Positions 10,030 to 22,730 of a DNA stretch of 64,000 nt are shown here, one piece after another. A program made the position numbers and the translations under genes. The notes beneath the pieces were generated by a model. The model was not told the origin of the DNA, made no database searches, and worked only from the letters and a program-made list of their open reading frames with translations. The first letter of the stretch is position 1. Each line of letters opens with the position of its first letter. Origin of the DNA: Platerodrilus igneus (lineage: Eukaryota > Arthropoda > Insecta > Coleoptera > Lycidae); NCBI GenBank assembly GCA_036346225.1, contig JARFIW010000003.1, forward strand, positions 8,584,001-8,648,000, written 5' to 3'.

Positions 10030-12850
10030 AGCCTACTCTTTAATTTAACAGTAATTAAAACTAGTTTGAAGTAATTCTACGAAAAATATTCTGAAAAACC
10101 TTTTATTTCAACAGGCATTAAGAATTTTCATAAATAATTTGTACAAAATTTAGTTTGGTATATTTAGTAGCTACAATAATTACAGTTGAATGTGATAATA
10201 TCTAGTTTCATGGAACTGAAGTACAACCATCTCAAGAATAAATTTAAGCTTCTACCTCCTCTGACTAATGTATAGAGCTCAATAGACGAAACAGAACTGC
10301 TGTAAAATGTATTGATTATCTGACAAATGTGCGTGGGAATGTTATTCCGTTAGAATCATGTTTACTTATAAAGCTTTCTTAAGCCGATCCATTTTCAAAT
10401 CTAGACACGTTCATGTTTAAAGTATATCCCTTGTCAACAGAATTCTTTTAAACAATGTTAAAAGAATTCTTTGCATAGTGAAAAAGTATACTAACGATAC
10501 TGGGGCGCTAATATTATTTAGGCGAAAAGAGGTTCAGGTTCCTAAAGCTTTTCGCTTTCAAATGCTATTGGTAACAGGAACAGAAGAATCACATGCCCTA
10601 TACATTAATGGTTGTCGTTTTCATGTTTTGAAACTTAATATCAAATGCTTGCGGCAAAAATGCTACAGTTTTATTGCGAAACTCTGGCGTGATCAAAACT
10701 CTTTTGAAAATATATTCATTTTTGGTGCAGAATACATTTCAAGTGTTGGAGAAACAATTACAATCAATGCGACTGACTGGTCGCGACATACTTGTATAAG
10801 ATACAACCGTTCGTAGGTTTTGTACCCAGGAAAATCTAAAGTTTGCTCAAATTCAAATAAGCATTACTTGCTGTACAACAAATCTGTTTATGAATGAGAG
10901 GTTTTTACCTCTCATTCATATACAGATTGCAAATTCTTGCTCATACTTCCCCTTCACACGCTACAAATATTATATTATTCAATTGAGTTGGAATGAAACG
11001 CCACCGTGCCCTTTTTGTGTGTTTGCTACACTATTGCTCTTTTTTAATTTGATTGCCAATCATTAGGTGAAGGATACAGATATTTGGTTATCTTGAAAGC
11101 TATACCCTACCATCCTCGCATTATATGACAAAACGGATGTCTACAATTTGTTACGTTTACTTTACGATGGTCAGTTAAAACCTACCCCTTTTTGGTATTT
11201 CATTATTCATTTACTTAGATTCTGCTCAAATCCTCCTACAACACCCGGTATATTAGACCTTCCTACAATAAGTACGCTTCCTAATAATTTTCAATTTCAA
11301 ATCTATTTACTTTAAAACGAAAAGTTTATTCTATAAATTAAATAGTCAATACCCTGTTTTACGAATCCGTGAACTTGCTACACATTACGATAGCGTATAA
11401 TTACTTTCTAGATTACTTCAATCTTAAGACTAGTTAAAATAATGAATCCTACTTCACCGATAAAGCTTGTTTCAAATTGCTAATCACATTCGTATGTTTG
11501 ATAACACCGGAAGGAATGTAAATTGGTGCTATCAAATGAGTTATTAATTATTCTTTTCTGCATACGACCAAGAGCAATTGTCGTTTCCGTTCTCTGAAAA
11601 ATTTTCTAGCACACAGTGTGGTAATTATTTGCGGTTTTAAAAAAATTGTACTTTTTGTCGTAAATAAATTAATCTTTACTCGTAACTATTGTAGTTTCTT
11701 CCTCCGGTGGACCTGACGATCTATTGAATTGCCGCTCCTTTTGTTATGGGAGGACATCCACACTGCGAGATCTCGAGCTCCTTTGCTCCGCCCTGTCACT
11801 AGGGAAGGTGTGACCCAAACCTACACCGTGGACGCTCGGGTGAGTGTTTTGCACTATATTCTTGTATAGGTCCTGTGAAATTGGTCGAAACAGTATATTT
11901 TTCAGGCTCCATGTGTTGGTTAAACCTAGTATTTTTAAAATAATTATTGTCAAGTAAGATGATATTTGTTATTAATATTGTATTAATCGTGAACATCCTA
12001 TACGTTTAATTGTATGTTTACGAGAATGATATAGAACTGTGGGTTTTCCTTTTTTCTTAGTTCTAAATTTTTGGTTAGTTAAGACATCGTAGTGCCAATG
12101 TTATATATGTACCTTTAGGTTTACGATGATAATTTAGAGCTGGTGTTTTTAAAGTCGTATTTTTTTTGTTTGGTTAATTAAGATTTGTAGTGCCCTAAAA
12201 ACTGCAGCTCGCCATGTTAAACAGTATTTTTTTGGTTTGGGTTTTTTTCCTGCTATATGTACAATTGTAGTTATTGATTTTTCGTCTTTGGGTATACTAC
12301 GCTTTTATGTCTCTCCAAAATGTCACTTAGATTAATTATAAGTATTAATAAGTATGTTTAATTTCTTATTTTAATTTCAGGCTTTCCTTTAATTTTTTTA
12401 CTTTAATTGGTAAGACCCCGCCTACTCACCGAATGAGCCCGGTCATTTTTTTCTTTGTCTTTTAGGCTATGTCAATGTACGTAGCAAATTGATTCCATTA
12501 GTAAAATTTCCCATAAATGTTTACCTGTCTAAACTCTAAGTCAGTAATTGATTCTCAAAATTCTGGAGTTTTGGAATTCAACATCTCGGTACTATGTTAT
12601 GTAACCAAGAAAATCGTGGTCACCATATGATTCTGTTATATGTAAAACGAAAGTTAAGTGAATAAATTTTGATTTGCCCTGAAGGAGCGGGGATGGCACA
12701 ACAATGTAACGGTGCGTCGCCTAACTGCAGTGGTGCTAGAGTGGGTTCCTGTGAAGGAATTATAAACGAAAATATATAAATTTAAAATAAAAATAAAAAA
12801 AAATAGAAATAATATATTAAAAGCCTGTAATCAAAAAAAAAACTAGGATA
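10030..12850. other. Unassigned intergenic DNA
   Basis: No gene supported. A 112-codon + frame at 10478-10816 has no recognisable domain, no similarity I can place, and no splice or promoter context, so I leave it unassigned. Frames near 11744-11996 overlap on the minus strand and are likewise uninformative. The only distinct structure is the hairpin at 10881-10928. Confidence 0.5.
10881..10928. repeat. 22-bp inverted repeat with 4-nt loop
   Basis: AATCTGTTTATGAATGAGAG plus GT pairs with ACCTCTCATTCATATACAGA plus TT around a TTTT loop, with a single T/T mismatch. In RNA it would form a tight hairpin. It is too short for a miRNA precursor of usual size and has no surrounding stem. Confidence 0.85.
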
Positions 12851-12859
12851 CATTATCTC

Positions 12860-13630
12860 TTACGTTGACAACTTCTGTTCTCTGTCATAATTAAAGCGCG
12901 CCGACCCGTCGGTCACAGCGATTGTTTTTGATATTGTCTTCACACAGAAGATGGGTATTCCGCATAAATCTTCCTTGCTTCGGAATCCTAAATTTATAAT
13001 CGTACATCCTACTGTTTTCGAAAATACTGTAGAAACATTTATTAATTCTGTCATAACCAAGAAATTCCTCAAAATGAAATGCTTTTTCCAAATAAAGTTC
13101 CGTTTGCGGAGTAGCTGGCTATCGTTATAAATATGTCTATGTACCTAATCAACGAACTTCGTTCGTTTATGAAATCGATTTGTCGTCCGTCTGTCTGTCC
13201 GTCCGAGGCCTTTCTAATGGTCGGACATCAATGTGTGATACATCAATCGATTCAGCTCGGTGTCCTGAGCTTAAGTTTTGATGTCAGTTGAAATCGGGCC
13301 ACGGGGACGCCGTGCCCCCGCGATATTCCGTCGGGAAAATTAAAATTTCGAATAGGTCCAAAATTAATGTGCGATACATATTTGGACTCCCCTAACATAG
13401 CTGAGTCGAAATATGGTACCCCCCACAAAATCTGACCACGGATACCCGACCCCCCCGGGGAATTAATTTTTATCAAAAATTTCAAATAGGTCCAAAATTA
13501 ATGTGCGATACATATTTAGAATCCTCTGAAAAAACTGAATCGAAATATGATGCCCCCTTATTTACACACACACACACACACACACAAACACACATACATA
13601 CATACATACATACATACACACACACATATA
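12860..13630. repeat. Retroposon-like 3' region with CA/CATA tail
   Basis: The + strand has a GTCCGTCTGTCTGTCCGTCC stretch (about 13173-13203). Two copies of a ~75-bp block follow (ATAGGTCCAAAATTAATGTG at about 13353 and 13487, period ~134 bp), then a (CA)n/(CATA)n/(CA)n tail at 13562-13626. A unique body ending in a simple-repeat tail is usual for RTE-like non-LTR elements and SINEs. No reading frame of a reverse transcriptase is visible, so it would be non-autonomous or a 3' truncated copy. Frames at 12860-13485 on the minus strand are not recognised. Confidence 0.45.
13562..13626. repeat. (CA)n/(CATA)n microsatellite
   Basis: CA repeats, then five or six CATA units, then CA repeats again. 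It ends the repeat block that starts near 12860. Confidence 0.9.
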
Positions 13631-15350
13631 TAGCTTTTAAAATATTTATTCAATAAAATAAAATATATTAAAATGTCTCTTTTGTTGTTTATAAATTTTT
13701 GTATTTTATCTGAATACTTATAATTATTACAACATAATAATTTTAATTTCTTTAAATTGTTTTAAAGTAAGTCTACATTTGGAAGTTCGTTGCGACAATG
13801 CCTTGCATTTTCAACTTGTTTTTAAATAAATTCATATAAAATTCAACCTAAACTTAAGCTCTATTAGCATAAAATTATTTAAAGCAAAATTACAAATATA
13901 CTTCCCTAAAAACAATTTCTTAACCTCAATTCTAGTCAGGTATTGCTAAATGAAAAAAATCCTAAGGCCTTAAATCAAATCCCACAACAAAACTATTCAT
14001 CCTCCACATTTTTCCTGTTTTCAATATTTACTTACGTGGCATTTATAAATGCAAATTCTTACAAATGACTTTAATAGTAACATAGAGAACAGTCAAATCC
14101 CGCTTTTTCAGAATATCATTTCATTGTCCATTTCAAAATACTAATTTCTTTTGCTTATACTAATATTAAATCCTATCAAAAAAATTTTATTCTAAAATAC
14201 GCAATTCCGTTGTTATTTAGCCCAACCAAATAATTATTTTCACTTGATTAATTATATATTAAGTAGACACAAACAATAGACATCTTCATTTCACAAATGC
14301 ATAATTAGTAATACCTAATCATGCAAGCTCATTCTACTCACTGTATAGTTCCTGGGTATCTAATAACACCAATGTAAGCTTGTCATCGTTTCTTAAATTA
14401 TGCAAAAACAGAAAATTCACTTACCCTAACACAACAAAAAATTCTAATTTATTGAAATGGTGAACTCATCGGGTCTTAACTCCTTTTTTAAACGATCATC
14501 TTAACATTATTTTCGCGCCTCTCGCGTTGGTGAAACTATCCTGCATCTGTCAGCCTATTTCACCTTTTGAGTCTATCACCGTCTATTTTCTGCAGCAATA
14601 CAATCAAATTTTTTGTGGGGCTCTGTACTTTCAACTTTACTTTTAAATTAACATTATATCAAACTTCAGTATAAAAACTAACGTTATATCAACCCCTGAT
14701 GTAAAAGCTAACATCATAGCCTCTAATCTCCACGCGATTCCGTCCGCCTTTATTTGGTGGCTTATTACTGGTTTGCAAATAATTGATTAATTCATTTTCC
14801 GCCTGATGTCTTACCACGGTTTTTCAACCACTATATAATTTCGTTTACACGATATAAGATAATGTTAATTTATGCCTACGTTCAGGACTATTGTCCCGTT
14901 ACCTTTGTATATAATGTGCATTATATTATAATATGGAATCATTTTATTGTCCTTGGTGGTCAAATCGTCTTGAACATTATTCTGTTCATCAGAAATGCGT
15001 ACGCAGTGTTTTTGTCATATTGATATCGGTTTGCATTTGCGGTCAATTAAGTCAACGTTACCATATATTTAAATGTAACCATACTACACCTAGTTATCTA
15101 ATTTATTTTGAGGAAGCAAAATTTGAAATATTATGTTTAATTAGGAATAATAATTTACGAAATCTTTTATACAAAGCGTGTTCATATATTTTCACTCAAA
15201 ATAAATTTTCTTTTTCCCTCTAATTTATAGCTAGCGTAACGCAACCGTTACAAGTCTCCAACTACTAAAACCGCTAAAACGTTACTGCCATACGAGCTTT
15301 TAGTGTTTGTAATATAAAATAAATTATACGATTCAGCAAGTTATTACTTT
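13631..15350. other. Unassigned AT-rich DNA
   Basis: No gene supported. A 96-codon frame at 14933-15223 is not recognised. A short imperfect repeat (AACGTTATATCAACCCCTGA-type units) lies at about 14645-14720. Confidence 0.5.
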
Positions 15351-15352
15351 AC

Positions 15353-16174
15353 ATTTAATTAAAAAATACAAACACAAAATTGAAATATTAACAATAACAC
15401 AACACACCAATCAAGGTATTCCCTTTCGGTGTAGCCAAACCTAGCACCTCCTTCTATGGTATATGAACGGTACAGCTCTAGGCTACTACACTACTTTTAC
15501 TCCCAGTACCATTCATAAGTTTTCGCAACATTTCTCGGTCCCTACACACATCCTTTTCTCTGTAACATTCATACATTGCTTTTGGCATACTCTTTTATTC
15601 CTTATACTTCCCACCTGTCCTTTTTTCAGAACCTCTTTTATTACATCCAACCATTTTTTACGCGATCTGCCTCTTGCAGCTTTACCAGTCATCTTACTTG
15701 CATATATACGCTTGGTTATATCCTCATTCGTTCTCCCCAATGTCCAAACCATCTAATCGTGCTTGGTTCGCTTAACTCCTTAAAGGTCACTTGCACTCCA
15801 CGCTCAGCTTTGACCCATTCGATTGGCACTTTATCATTCAATGTTCTTGCGCACACATTTCTTAGGAATCTCATTCCTGCAGCATTTATACGACTAACAT
15901 GCTTTTTCTGCCAGACCCAAGTTACGCTTCCATACATGCATATCCCCACACGCTTCCGACAGCCTATCAAGCATTCATTGCAAATCCTGAGACTCCCTTT
16001 GAGTAGACTTTTCCAACAGGCGTTCTACTTTCAGTCTTGATTGTCTTACATTCTGCTTTCTTCCTCACACTTGCTTTCGGCTAAGATCAAAAATCTGTAA
16101 ATTCTAAAAATAAAATCACCTGCGCGAGGCAACAATAATCAAGTCTTTTTCAATGATGAACAAGAACGCTTGAG
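15353..16174. repeat. Left copy of a repeat flanking the gypsy fragment, interrupted
   Basis: The outer pieces 15353-15391 and 16084-16174 together match 18257-18385 in the same orientation (ATTTAATTANAAAATNCAAAC ... AAAATCTGTNAATTCTAAAA ... TTCAATGATGAA). The intervening ~690 bp are absent from the other copy and hold the reverse-transcriptase tail. Same-strand repeats either side of a gypsy internal region suggest LTR or leader remnants. Confidence 0.5.
15500..16010 (-). pseudogene. Non-LTR retrotransposon RT C-terminal fragment
   Basis: Minus-strand translation from ~15970 to 15513 gives the region after the RT catalytic site of RTE/Jockey-type elements: CMYGSVTWVWQKKH, INAAGMRFLRNV, IRWFGHWGE, then after one frameshift near 15735 the basic stretch RGRSRKKWLDVIKEVLKK. 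The order and spacing match the conserved thumb/C-terminal domain, with the arginine/lysine-rich segment before the end. The catalytic core and endonuclease are absent, so this is a 5'-truncated copy. It sits inside a sequence that is uninterrupted in the second copy at 18257-18385, so it arrived after that repeat duplicated. It differs from the element at 59-62 kb. Confidence 0.75.
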
Positions 16175-16189
16175 CAAATATTCTGTCCG

Positions 16190-16491
16190 TTCATTTACTT
16201 TTCCAATGCTCCACCAGTAGGTACTACATTGGCCAGGAGGCGAATTTTTTGTTGCCTAAAAATTTAGAATTTTGCCGAACCCTTGCCGTTCCAGGCAAGG
16301 TAGGGATCTTTAACGTGCGTGACAACACTCACACACGGGACCTCCATTTAACCTCTCATCCAAACGAGGGCGTAATTTTTGTGAAAAATGCTCACCTGCC
16401 ATTTTTCAAGCAGTCGACCGTGTCGGGATTTGAACCCGGGACCTTGGGATCCGTAGTCTTACGCCTACTACATTGATCCACGGCGACGACT
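16190..16491 (-). mobile_element. tRNA-derived SINE, copy 1
   Basis: The 15-bp sequence CAAATATTCTGTCCG flanks the insertion exactly (16175-16189 and 16492-16506). On the minus strand the head is tRNA-like, with B box GGTTCAAATCC (16426-16436) and a degraded A box near 16475. A unique body follows and the 3' part contains CCAATGTAGTACCTACTGG. The same family occurs at 40412-40693 and, truncated, at 43316-43405. It encodes no protein and would have relied on a LINE for movement. The 75-codon + frame over it is antisense to the SINE and not a gene. Confidence 0.88.
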
Positions 16492-16511
16492 CAAATATTC
16501 TGTCCGCTACA

Positions 16512-18255
16512 TTACTCTCCCCTCGGCCTATCGATAGAAATCATTTTATCTTTTGACTTAACAAACAATTTAAGAAATTTTTCTTGTCGGGAGATCACTG
16601 GGGAAGGTCCTCTTCCCGTATAGAGGCCGAAAGGCCCCGGTAATCGCACTTTAACGAATACACACTTCGGAGCAAGTTTGCCAATCTTTTTTAATAAATA
16701 CTTGGTTCCGTGATGTGATGTCGAAACCGGCTGCAGAGTGGACATATGAGAACGTAGTCGAGAAACGAAAGAAGAAGGATCATCTTTAATAGATGATGAT
16801 GTAAAAAATTCTCCTGGTTGCCGTAATTGTGAGCCATATAAGAGTCAAGTTCTTTAGAAAATGTGGATCGTACGCCGAGGAGGACTAATGGTAAAACTTC
16901 CACCCATCAGTTGGTACCATGAGACTTAATAGCTGTTTTTACAGTCTCGTGCCACCGTTCAATGAGGCCGCCAGCTTGTGGGTGGTAAGGTGTCGTCAAA
17001 CACATTAGACTCCAAGTAAATGGTTGAATGCTGAATTCAAATACGATTGAAATTGTGAACCCTGATCTGTTGTGATGGTAAGGACTACTCCAAAACGTGC
17101 GATTGAGTTAGAAAGAAATGTTTTTAATATAGTTTCGGTTTTGATTACTGAAATAGGAAATGATTTTGGTCATCTTGAGAACCTGTCAGTAGACGTTAAG
17201 CAATATGTATAATCTTTAAAACAAGGAATGGGTCCTATTATATCCACATTAATGTAGGAAAAACGTTCTCTTGGGATGGAAATATTATTAACTGCTGATT
17301 TAGTATGCTTTTGAATTTTATATTTCTAGCCAGAGAAACATTCTTTAACCCAAAGCTTGCAATCTTCTTTTTATGGCGTCAAACAAACCTATCTTTAACT
17401 AAATTAATGGATGTCCTAATTCCTGGGTGTGCCAGGGAGTGTACGATTTTAAATGCAGCGCATCTAAAACTTTTTTTTAACAAGGGCCTACAAATACCAG
17501 AAAAAGTGTCGTAATATATTTCTTGATTTTATTCGGGAATAAAAAATTCCTTAATTTTAAGTGAAGAAAAATTAGAAGATAAAAAACCTTAAAGTTCGAC
17601 GTCGTGTTCCTGTTCGTGGCTTAATTCTCGATAATCCATGCTTGGTGAAGATATTATTGAGATTCTTGAAAGGGTATCAACCACGGTATTTAGCATTCCA
17701 GAGACATGTCTAATATCGGTCGTGAAATGACCTTTTAAGTCCAAATGTCGAATTCGCCTTGGAGTATAAATATCGGATATTTTTTGAAACGCGAATGTTA
17801 AACGTTTGTGGTCTGTAAATAAAATAAAAACGTTTAAAATGTCTAAGTGCCAGATAAGCAGTTCACTATCAAAGGCGGTATATTTATTTTGTGCATCATC
17901 GGGTCGGCTTGAGAAAAAGGCTAGCGGTTGTCATATATTATTGGCCCACTGGTGTACTACCGCGCCGACAGCTTCACTAGAAGCATCGACATGAAAACAA
18001 AATTGTGCATTTGGTAAGGGGTGAGAAAGTAAGACTGCATTTCCCAATAATTTTTTGATAGTTTGAAACGCTTTAACAGTGCTATCTGACCATTCCAGAA
18101 TTTTGGTTGTTGTTAATATTTTTACCCCTGAGTAAATTATCTAAAACGCCCTGAATTTGAGCGGCGTTTGATATAAACCTCCTGTAAAAATTCACTGTTC
18201 CAAGGGAGCGTCTTGGCTCTTTAATTGTTTTAGGTAATTTATAATCTAAAATAGC
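16512..18255 (-). pseudogene. Ty3/gypsy pol fragment (RNase H and integrase)
   Basis: Read on the minus strand from 18255 the order is that of a Ty3/gypsy pol. The RT connection has KEPRRSLGTVNFYRRF (about 18220). RNase H has FHVDASSEAVGAVVHQWA (about 17990-17940) and FTDHKRLTFAF, then DIRHVSGMLNTVVDTLSRI (about 17690). The integrase core has TDRFSRWPKSF (about 17150) and ITTDQGSQF (about 17060). The integrase C-terminal tail ends at 16512 with VSRQEKFLKLFVKS-like and ISIDRPRGE motifs. Stops and frameshifts interrupt it. Gag, protease and most of RT are missing: coding ends abruptly at ~18255, where the flanking repeat begins. Confidence 0.85.
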
Positions 18256-18256
18256 A

Positions 18257-18385
18257 TTTAATTAGAAAATGCAAACAAAATTGAAATATCAACATCAAAA
18301 ATCTGTCAATTCTAAAAACAACTTTACCTGCACCAGGTAGCAGTAATCCAATCTCCTTCAATGATGAATGAGAACACTTATATAA
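18257..18385. repeat. Right copy of the repeat flanking the gypsy fragment
   Basis: Matches 15353-15391 plus 16084-16174 in the same orientation. On the gypsy strand it precedes the truncated pol directly, so the element appears to have lost several kilobases between this repeat and RNase H, a pattern repeated in the BEL element at 21.4-26.9 kb. Confidence 0.5.
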
Positions 18386-21385
18386 CTTATTTTCGGATGA
18401 CAAATCAAATTCGGATAAAGATCATTTGCATGACCCACACTAGCTCTATCACTGTTCAAAATTTCATTGCGAGGTCTTACTTGTTTTAAAGTTTATAAAG
18501 GTCATTCAATCAATGATTCTAAAAAGTTCGAAAATAGACGTGGGCCTCTTAGCTTTGAGATCACTAAAGATATCAATATATCCGAAACATAATGCCAGTT
18601 GATTCTGCAAAGTATAAAGCTTTTGTTTACGGAAGCGGTTTAAAAAACCAGTAACTTTGTGACGGTCTGCAGTACTGTAGCTACCGCAATATTACTATTT
18701 GCGTCTGCCGTGTTTTGAAGCCCTTTGTCAAAGTTTCGGACAAACCTGTCCGATGATTATATTTCATACACCTTTAAAGGAAATTATTATTTCTCTTGTA
18801 GACATAAAAAAAAATTCGAGTGTCGATTAAATTTTATCTTTTCTGTGGAAAACTCGTTAGAGAACAAAAGAAAGTCTGCATGAATGGTTATTGATAGCAG
18901 AAAACAGGAACCAACAACGGATCATGAGACGGAAAACTGCTAGGACAATATATCAACGATTATAAATTTAAGTATTGAAATGAAGAGATTAATACATTAA
19001 GATGATACTGGGAAGGAAGCCAGTTTGATTTCAGAGAATTTTCTAGCGCAATAGAAAAGGTTTCTCCTTATTTCCAAATATCATACCTTAATTTTGGGGG
19101 AAAATGATGAAAAAAAGACGACATTTTGGACAAAAAGTACTAATTTCTAATTTACATTAACTGGATTTATAGAAGCGTAAACATTCATTAAGAACACTTG
19201 ATGTATAAGAATCCGTCTTATATTAGCTAAATGGATGAATATTTTACTTATATCATACATGCACTATCAAGGCAACATTTTTAATCAAAGAGAATTATTT
19301 ATTTCGCTGAAAATTGAATTAGTACTCAATATAAAAGTACTGCAAGGAGATATTCACAAACTATCCCGTAATTTCATTCAATAAAAGCCAACATTTATAT
19401 GATAAATAGCAATATTGAACCAAAATTTGTTATTTACGAAGGAAACATTTGGCGATTAATAATTAAAATGGTTGTAATTTACGTATAGCAAGTGAAAGTG
19501 ATTCTGCATTGATGAGAGCGCTGGACGAATGAATTGTTTTGCTATGTACTGAAATGTTTGTTATTGGTCTAAATTACGTGAGTAGTAAAGTATTTTATAG
19601 TTTCATTATATAATGGATTTGCTAATGGCACTATTGTTTATAATCCAAATTAGACGATATACATAGGGCTAAAGTAACTTTAAAATGATTATTCCTTTTA
19701 TTCTGCAAACTAGCAAAGCAATTTAACTGTGCTCAATAAAATATAGTACAAGTATTGTAATTGAATTCAATATAAGGGAAGGTAGAATACCGATATTTAC
19801 TGACATTTGTATTTAGTGTACTAGATGCTTTCCTTTAAATATTTATCCTAATTTAATATTATCTTGAAATAGCAACGTTACCAAATGTAGCTTATAAAGA
19901 TTTGTAAATTTTACAAAGAGTTTCCTTGCTAAAAGCTCATCTAACTAATCGAATTTAATAAATTCCTATCTGATATTTCCTTAAGTAACCTGCTATCGTC
20001 AGAGCGTGATTATCTCCAAATCAACCTCATATAGTCACAAGGTATAGTTTGTTTCTAAGCCAACTTTTCTAACTTTGCTTCTAGCAACCAAGGTTGAAAA
20101 GCAAAATGTCACAAAATGAACTTCGATTCATGTCACCGCGTTTGAAATATTTTCAATTGTGCAGCACTACGTTCTACAGAACACCTAGCTTACTTGTCTT
20201 CAGAAAACGCCAGCTTGCTCTATAACGATTGAATTTTTAGGTCAAATCAATTTTCTAGAAGGCGGTAGTCATTTCTATGCTTTCTACTAAACTCAGTACA
20301 GATCTAGTTTTTTATTAACCAAAACGATTTGTTCGGAAACGAGTAAAGCAAACGTTTGTCATGTTTGAAAACTCAACATTTCTTTTGTCAATAACAAGAA
20401 GCAGCGGTTTGAGGTATGCCCTATGCGAGGAACTCATGTAAAATTTCTTTTCGTTAAAGTTAAACATCGTGTAATAATGGAATCTAAATTGAAATAAAAA
20501 ATAAGGTAGCTATAAACATACTCATTAAACAGCTAAGGGATGCGTAGGATTCATTTTTTATAACAACTTAATAATTATCTCAAGGCATTCTACAGAAAGG
20601 AATTTTGGAGGATAAAAGGCAGTCTATCTCAAATAAGTGTGTTCATCTTATGTGAGAACTGTACAATAAAATAAAGTTTTGCGAACAGCGCGCTAGTGTA
20701 AATATTTGTACTTTTGGAACGTTGAAGGATGGTACACAATACTCAGTCTTCTAGCAAACTAAGGGTAGAAATTTTAATTAGAAGCATACCACAAGTAAGA
20801 GATGGTTAATGACGCCATTCAATTTCTAATAATGGGTAGATGGTTTGCTCAGTTTATCGGAATTTAATGTACTTACTTTCAAAATTGGATTGAGTTTAAA
20901 TTAAACATAAATTTACCTTTTCGTAAGGAAGTTTAATTACAAAAATATTATACTCTAACAAATTTGCTTTTTTGTTTAATGATTAGAATATTTCATAATT
21001 TACTACGTTTGTTTATTTCACATAATACGAATAGTAGAAAGCGTTTGTATACAAGTTTAAAATTTATTTACTGATGAATAAATATTTACCCACACTAAGT
21101 ACAAAAGCAGGTGCGGTATGCTTGGAGTTTGGTATATACTACAATACTAAACCAACTTAAATTTCAGTAAAAACAGAGAAGACAACTTCGTTCTATACTT
21201 GTTGTTATTTCTCTTTGAGCAAACTTTGGCTTCTGGTATTGTGCAAATCTGACCATTGTATATCTAACGGATTTTCATAACAAGATTTCTTTTAGTAACA
21301 CTTTTATTCTAAACTAAATATAGATCTTCTTTAATGTATCAATATACGCATAAACGTTAACAACTTCAAGCGAAGCTAAAGAAAT
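18386..21385. other. Unassigned AT-rich DNA
   Basis: Three kilobases without an open frame above 60 codons, recognisable RNA gene, or obvious repeat. It is the 3' flank (on the element's strand) of the BEL insertion that follows. Confidence 0.5.
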
Positions 21386-21390
21386 GGTAG

Positions 21391-21749
21391 TGTTCAAGCC
21401 TTATCTGAACGAAACACGCAGTTCGTAACAATAAAATAAAATTGTTTATAAATAATAATTGGGGTGAAAAAACTTACCGCATTTAAAACAATCACAACAC
21501 TATAGCGCAACTGTTTAGACAGAAGGTTAAAGGAAGGTTAAACAGAAGGAAATAGGGTTGGTATCCAATATTAACAAAGCTGCCAAACGGGCGAGAGAAA
21601 GCTTCTAATGGACTGTGTTGGGGTATACTAATTACGGCGATTTTTATTGTTGCGATAAGAGTCCCTCTTTTGTCAATCTACGTAAAATAGCTCGCGTCTT
21701 GATCACTGAGGAACTTACTATTTATTTACAATGGGCAAAGGTCTTAACA
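21391..21749 (-). repeat. BEL 3' LTR
   Basis: Starts TGTTAAG and ends CTTGAACA on the minus strand. Most positions agree with the LTR at 26493-26852 (long identical runs such as AAACTTACCGCATTTAAAAC), with scattered substitutions. The inner flank AGATGGGTGCTTA is the best candidate for the polypurine tract. Confidence 0.9.
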
Positions 21750-21912
21750 TAAGCACCCATCTAAAACTGAATACGTTTTACTAATACTAGAACTAAATAA
21801 TAATCGGAAATTTAAAGGTTGCCACGTAAAAAAAAAACTTAAATTGTAATTTAACCGCAAAGTTAAATCAACCTAGAATTGAACATAACTAAGCAAAACA
21901 GAAAAAATAAAA

Positions 21913-22730
21913 TTAATCATTTAAGGAAAGTACAATCAGTTTATTTATAGGACGTGTAAACGAACGTGCAATTATTTTCACAGATGCAACCCGAGGTATA
22001 CCGTCACGCCCAAAAAATAATTTATCTCTACGGCCTAGAGGCCAGCACAACGGAGCAGTATTTAAACACTTAATTATGACCACATCATCTACCTTCGGCA
22101 AAGTGGTGGGGCAATTCCATTTCTTGCGTTGAGTGAATTGGTTGAGATATTTGCTTGACCATCGACTCCAAATGGAGTGAGTAATCTGGCACAATCGTTT
22201 CCAACGACAACCCAGAGTTATTTCTTCCGAATTAGTAATTTCGGGCAAGGATAAAAGAGAACCGCCAATTAAAAAATGGTCTGGTGAGAGATAATCTACC
22301 GTCATTAGGATCAGGAGATAAACAAATAGGGCGGCCATTGAGTATAGCCTCAGCCCTTGAAAAAATCGTATACAACTCCTCAAAAGTTTGAGGTCGTGAA
22401 CCTAAAGTACGAACTAATAACGCCTTGGCCGATTTTACCTCAGACTCCCAAATTCCGCCAAAATTTGGGGCGTAAGGAGGATCAAAATGCCACTTGATAT
22501 GACGAGATGCTAAAGCCGAGAAGATTTCATCGTTGTTGCATTCGAGAAACGCAATAGCCTCCCTGATTGAGCGTGAGGCACCGAGGAAGTTTCTACCCTG
22601 ATCAAAATAAACAGTGTCAGGAATTCCTCTACGAGCTGTAAATCTTGTAAGGCATGTTAAAGATGCATCGAGTAGCTAATTCTGATACCACCTCAAGGTC
22701 CACAGCTATGGTACACATGCAAATATATAT
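21913..22730 (-). pseudogene. BEL/Pao pol, integrase end and DUF5641
   Basis: Minus strand from 22730: AVDLEVVSELAT, then after a small frameshift DASLTCLTRFTARRGIPD, VYFDQGRNFLGASRSI (a Gln-containing version of the usual D-N-G/D-x-G-x-N-F catalytic segment), WHFDPPYAPNFGGIWESEVK with the third acidic residue, and NGRPICLSPDP. The DUF5641 tail follows to 21913: LSPDHFLIGGSLLSLPE, KRLCQITHSIWSRWSSKYL, and WPLGRRDKLFFGRDGIPRVA. These are the expected BEL landmarks in order. It continues the reading at 25012, from which it is separated by LTR copy B. Confidence 0.9.

Noticed and set aside
10478..10816. 112-codon open frame as a host gene
   Set aside because: No recognisable domain, no promoter or splice evidence, and similar-length frames are common in this AT-rich DNA.
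16708..16735. Possible hammerhead (TGATGTGATGTCGAAACC)
   Set aside because: No CUGANGA core or flanking stems, and the sequence is part of the gypsy integrase coding strand.
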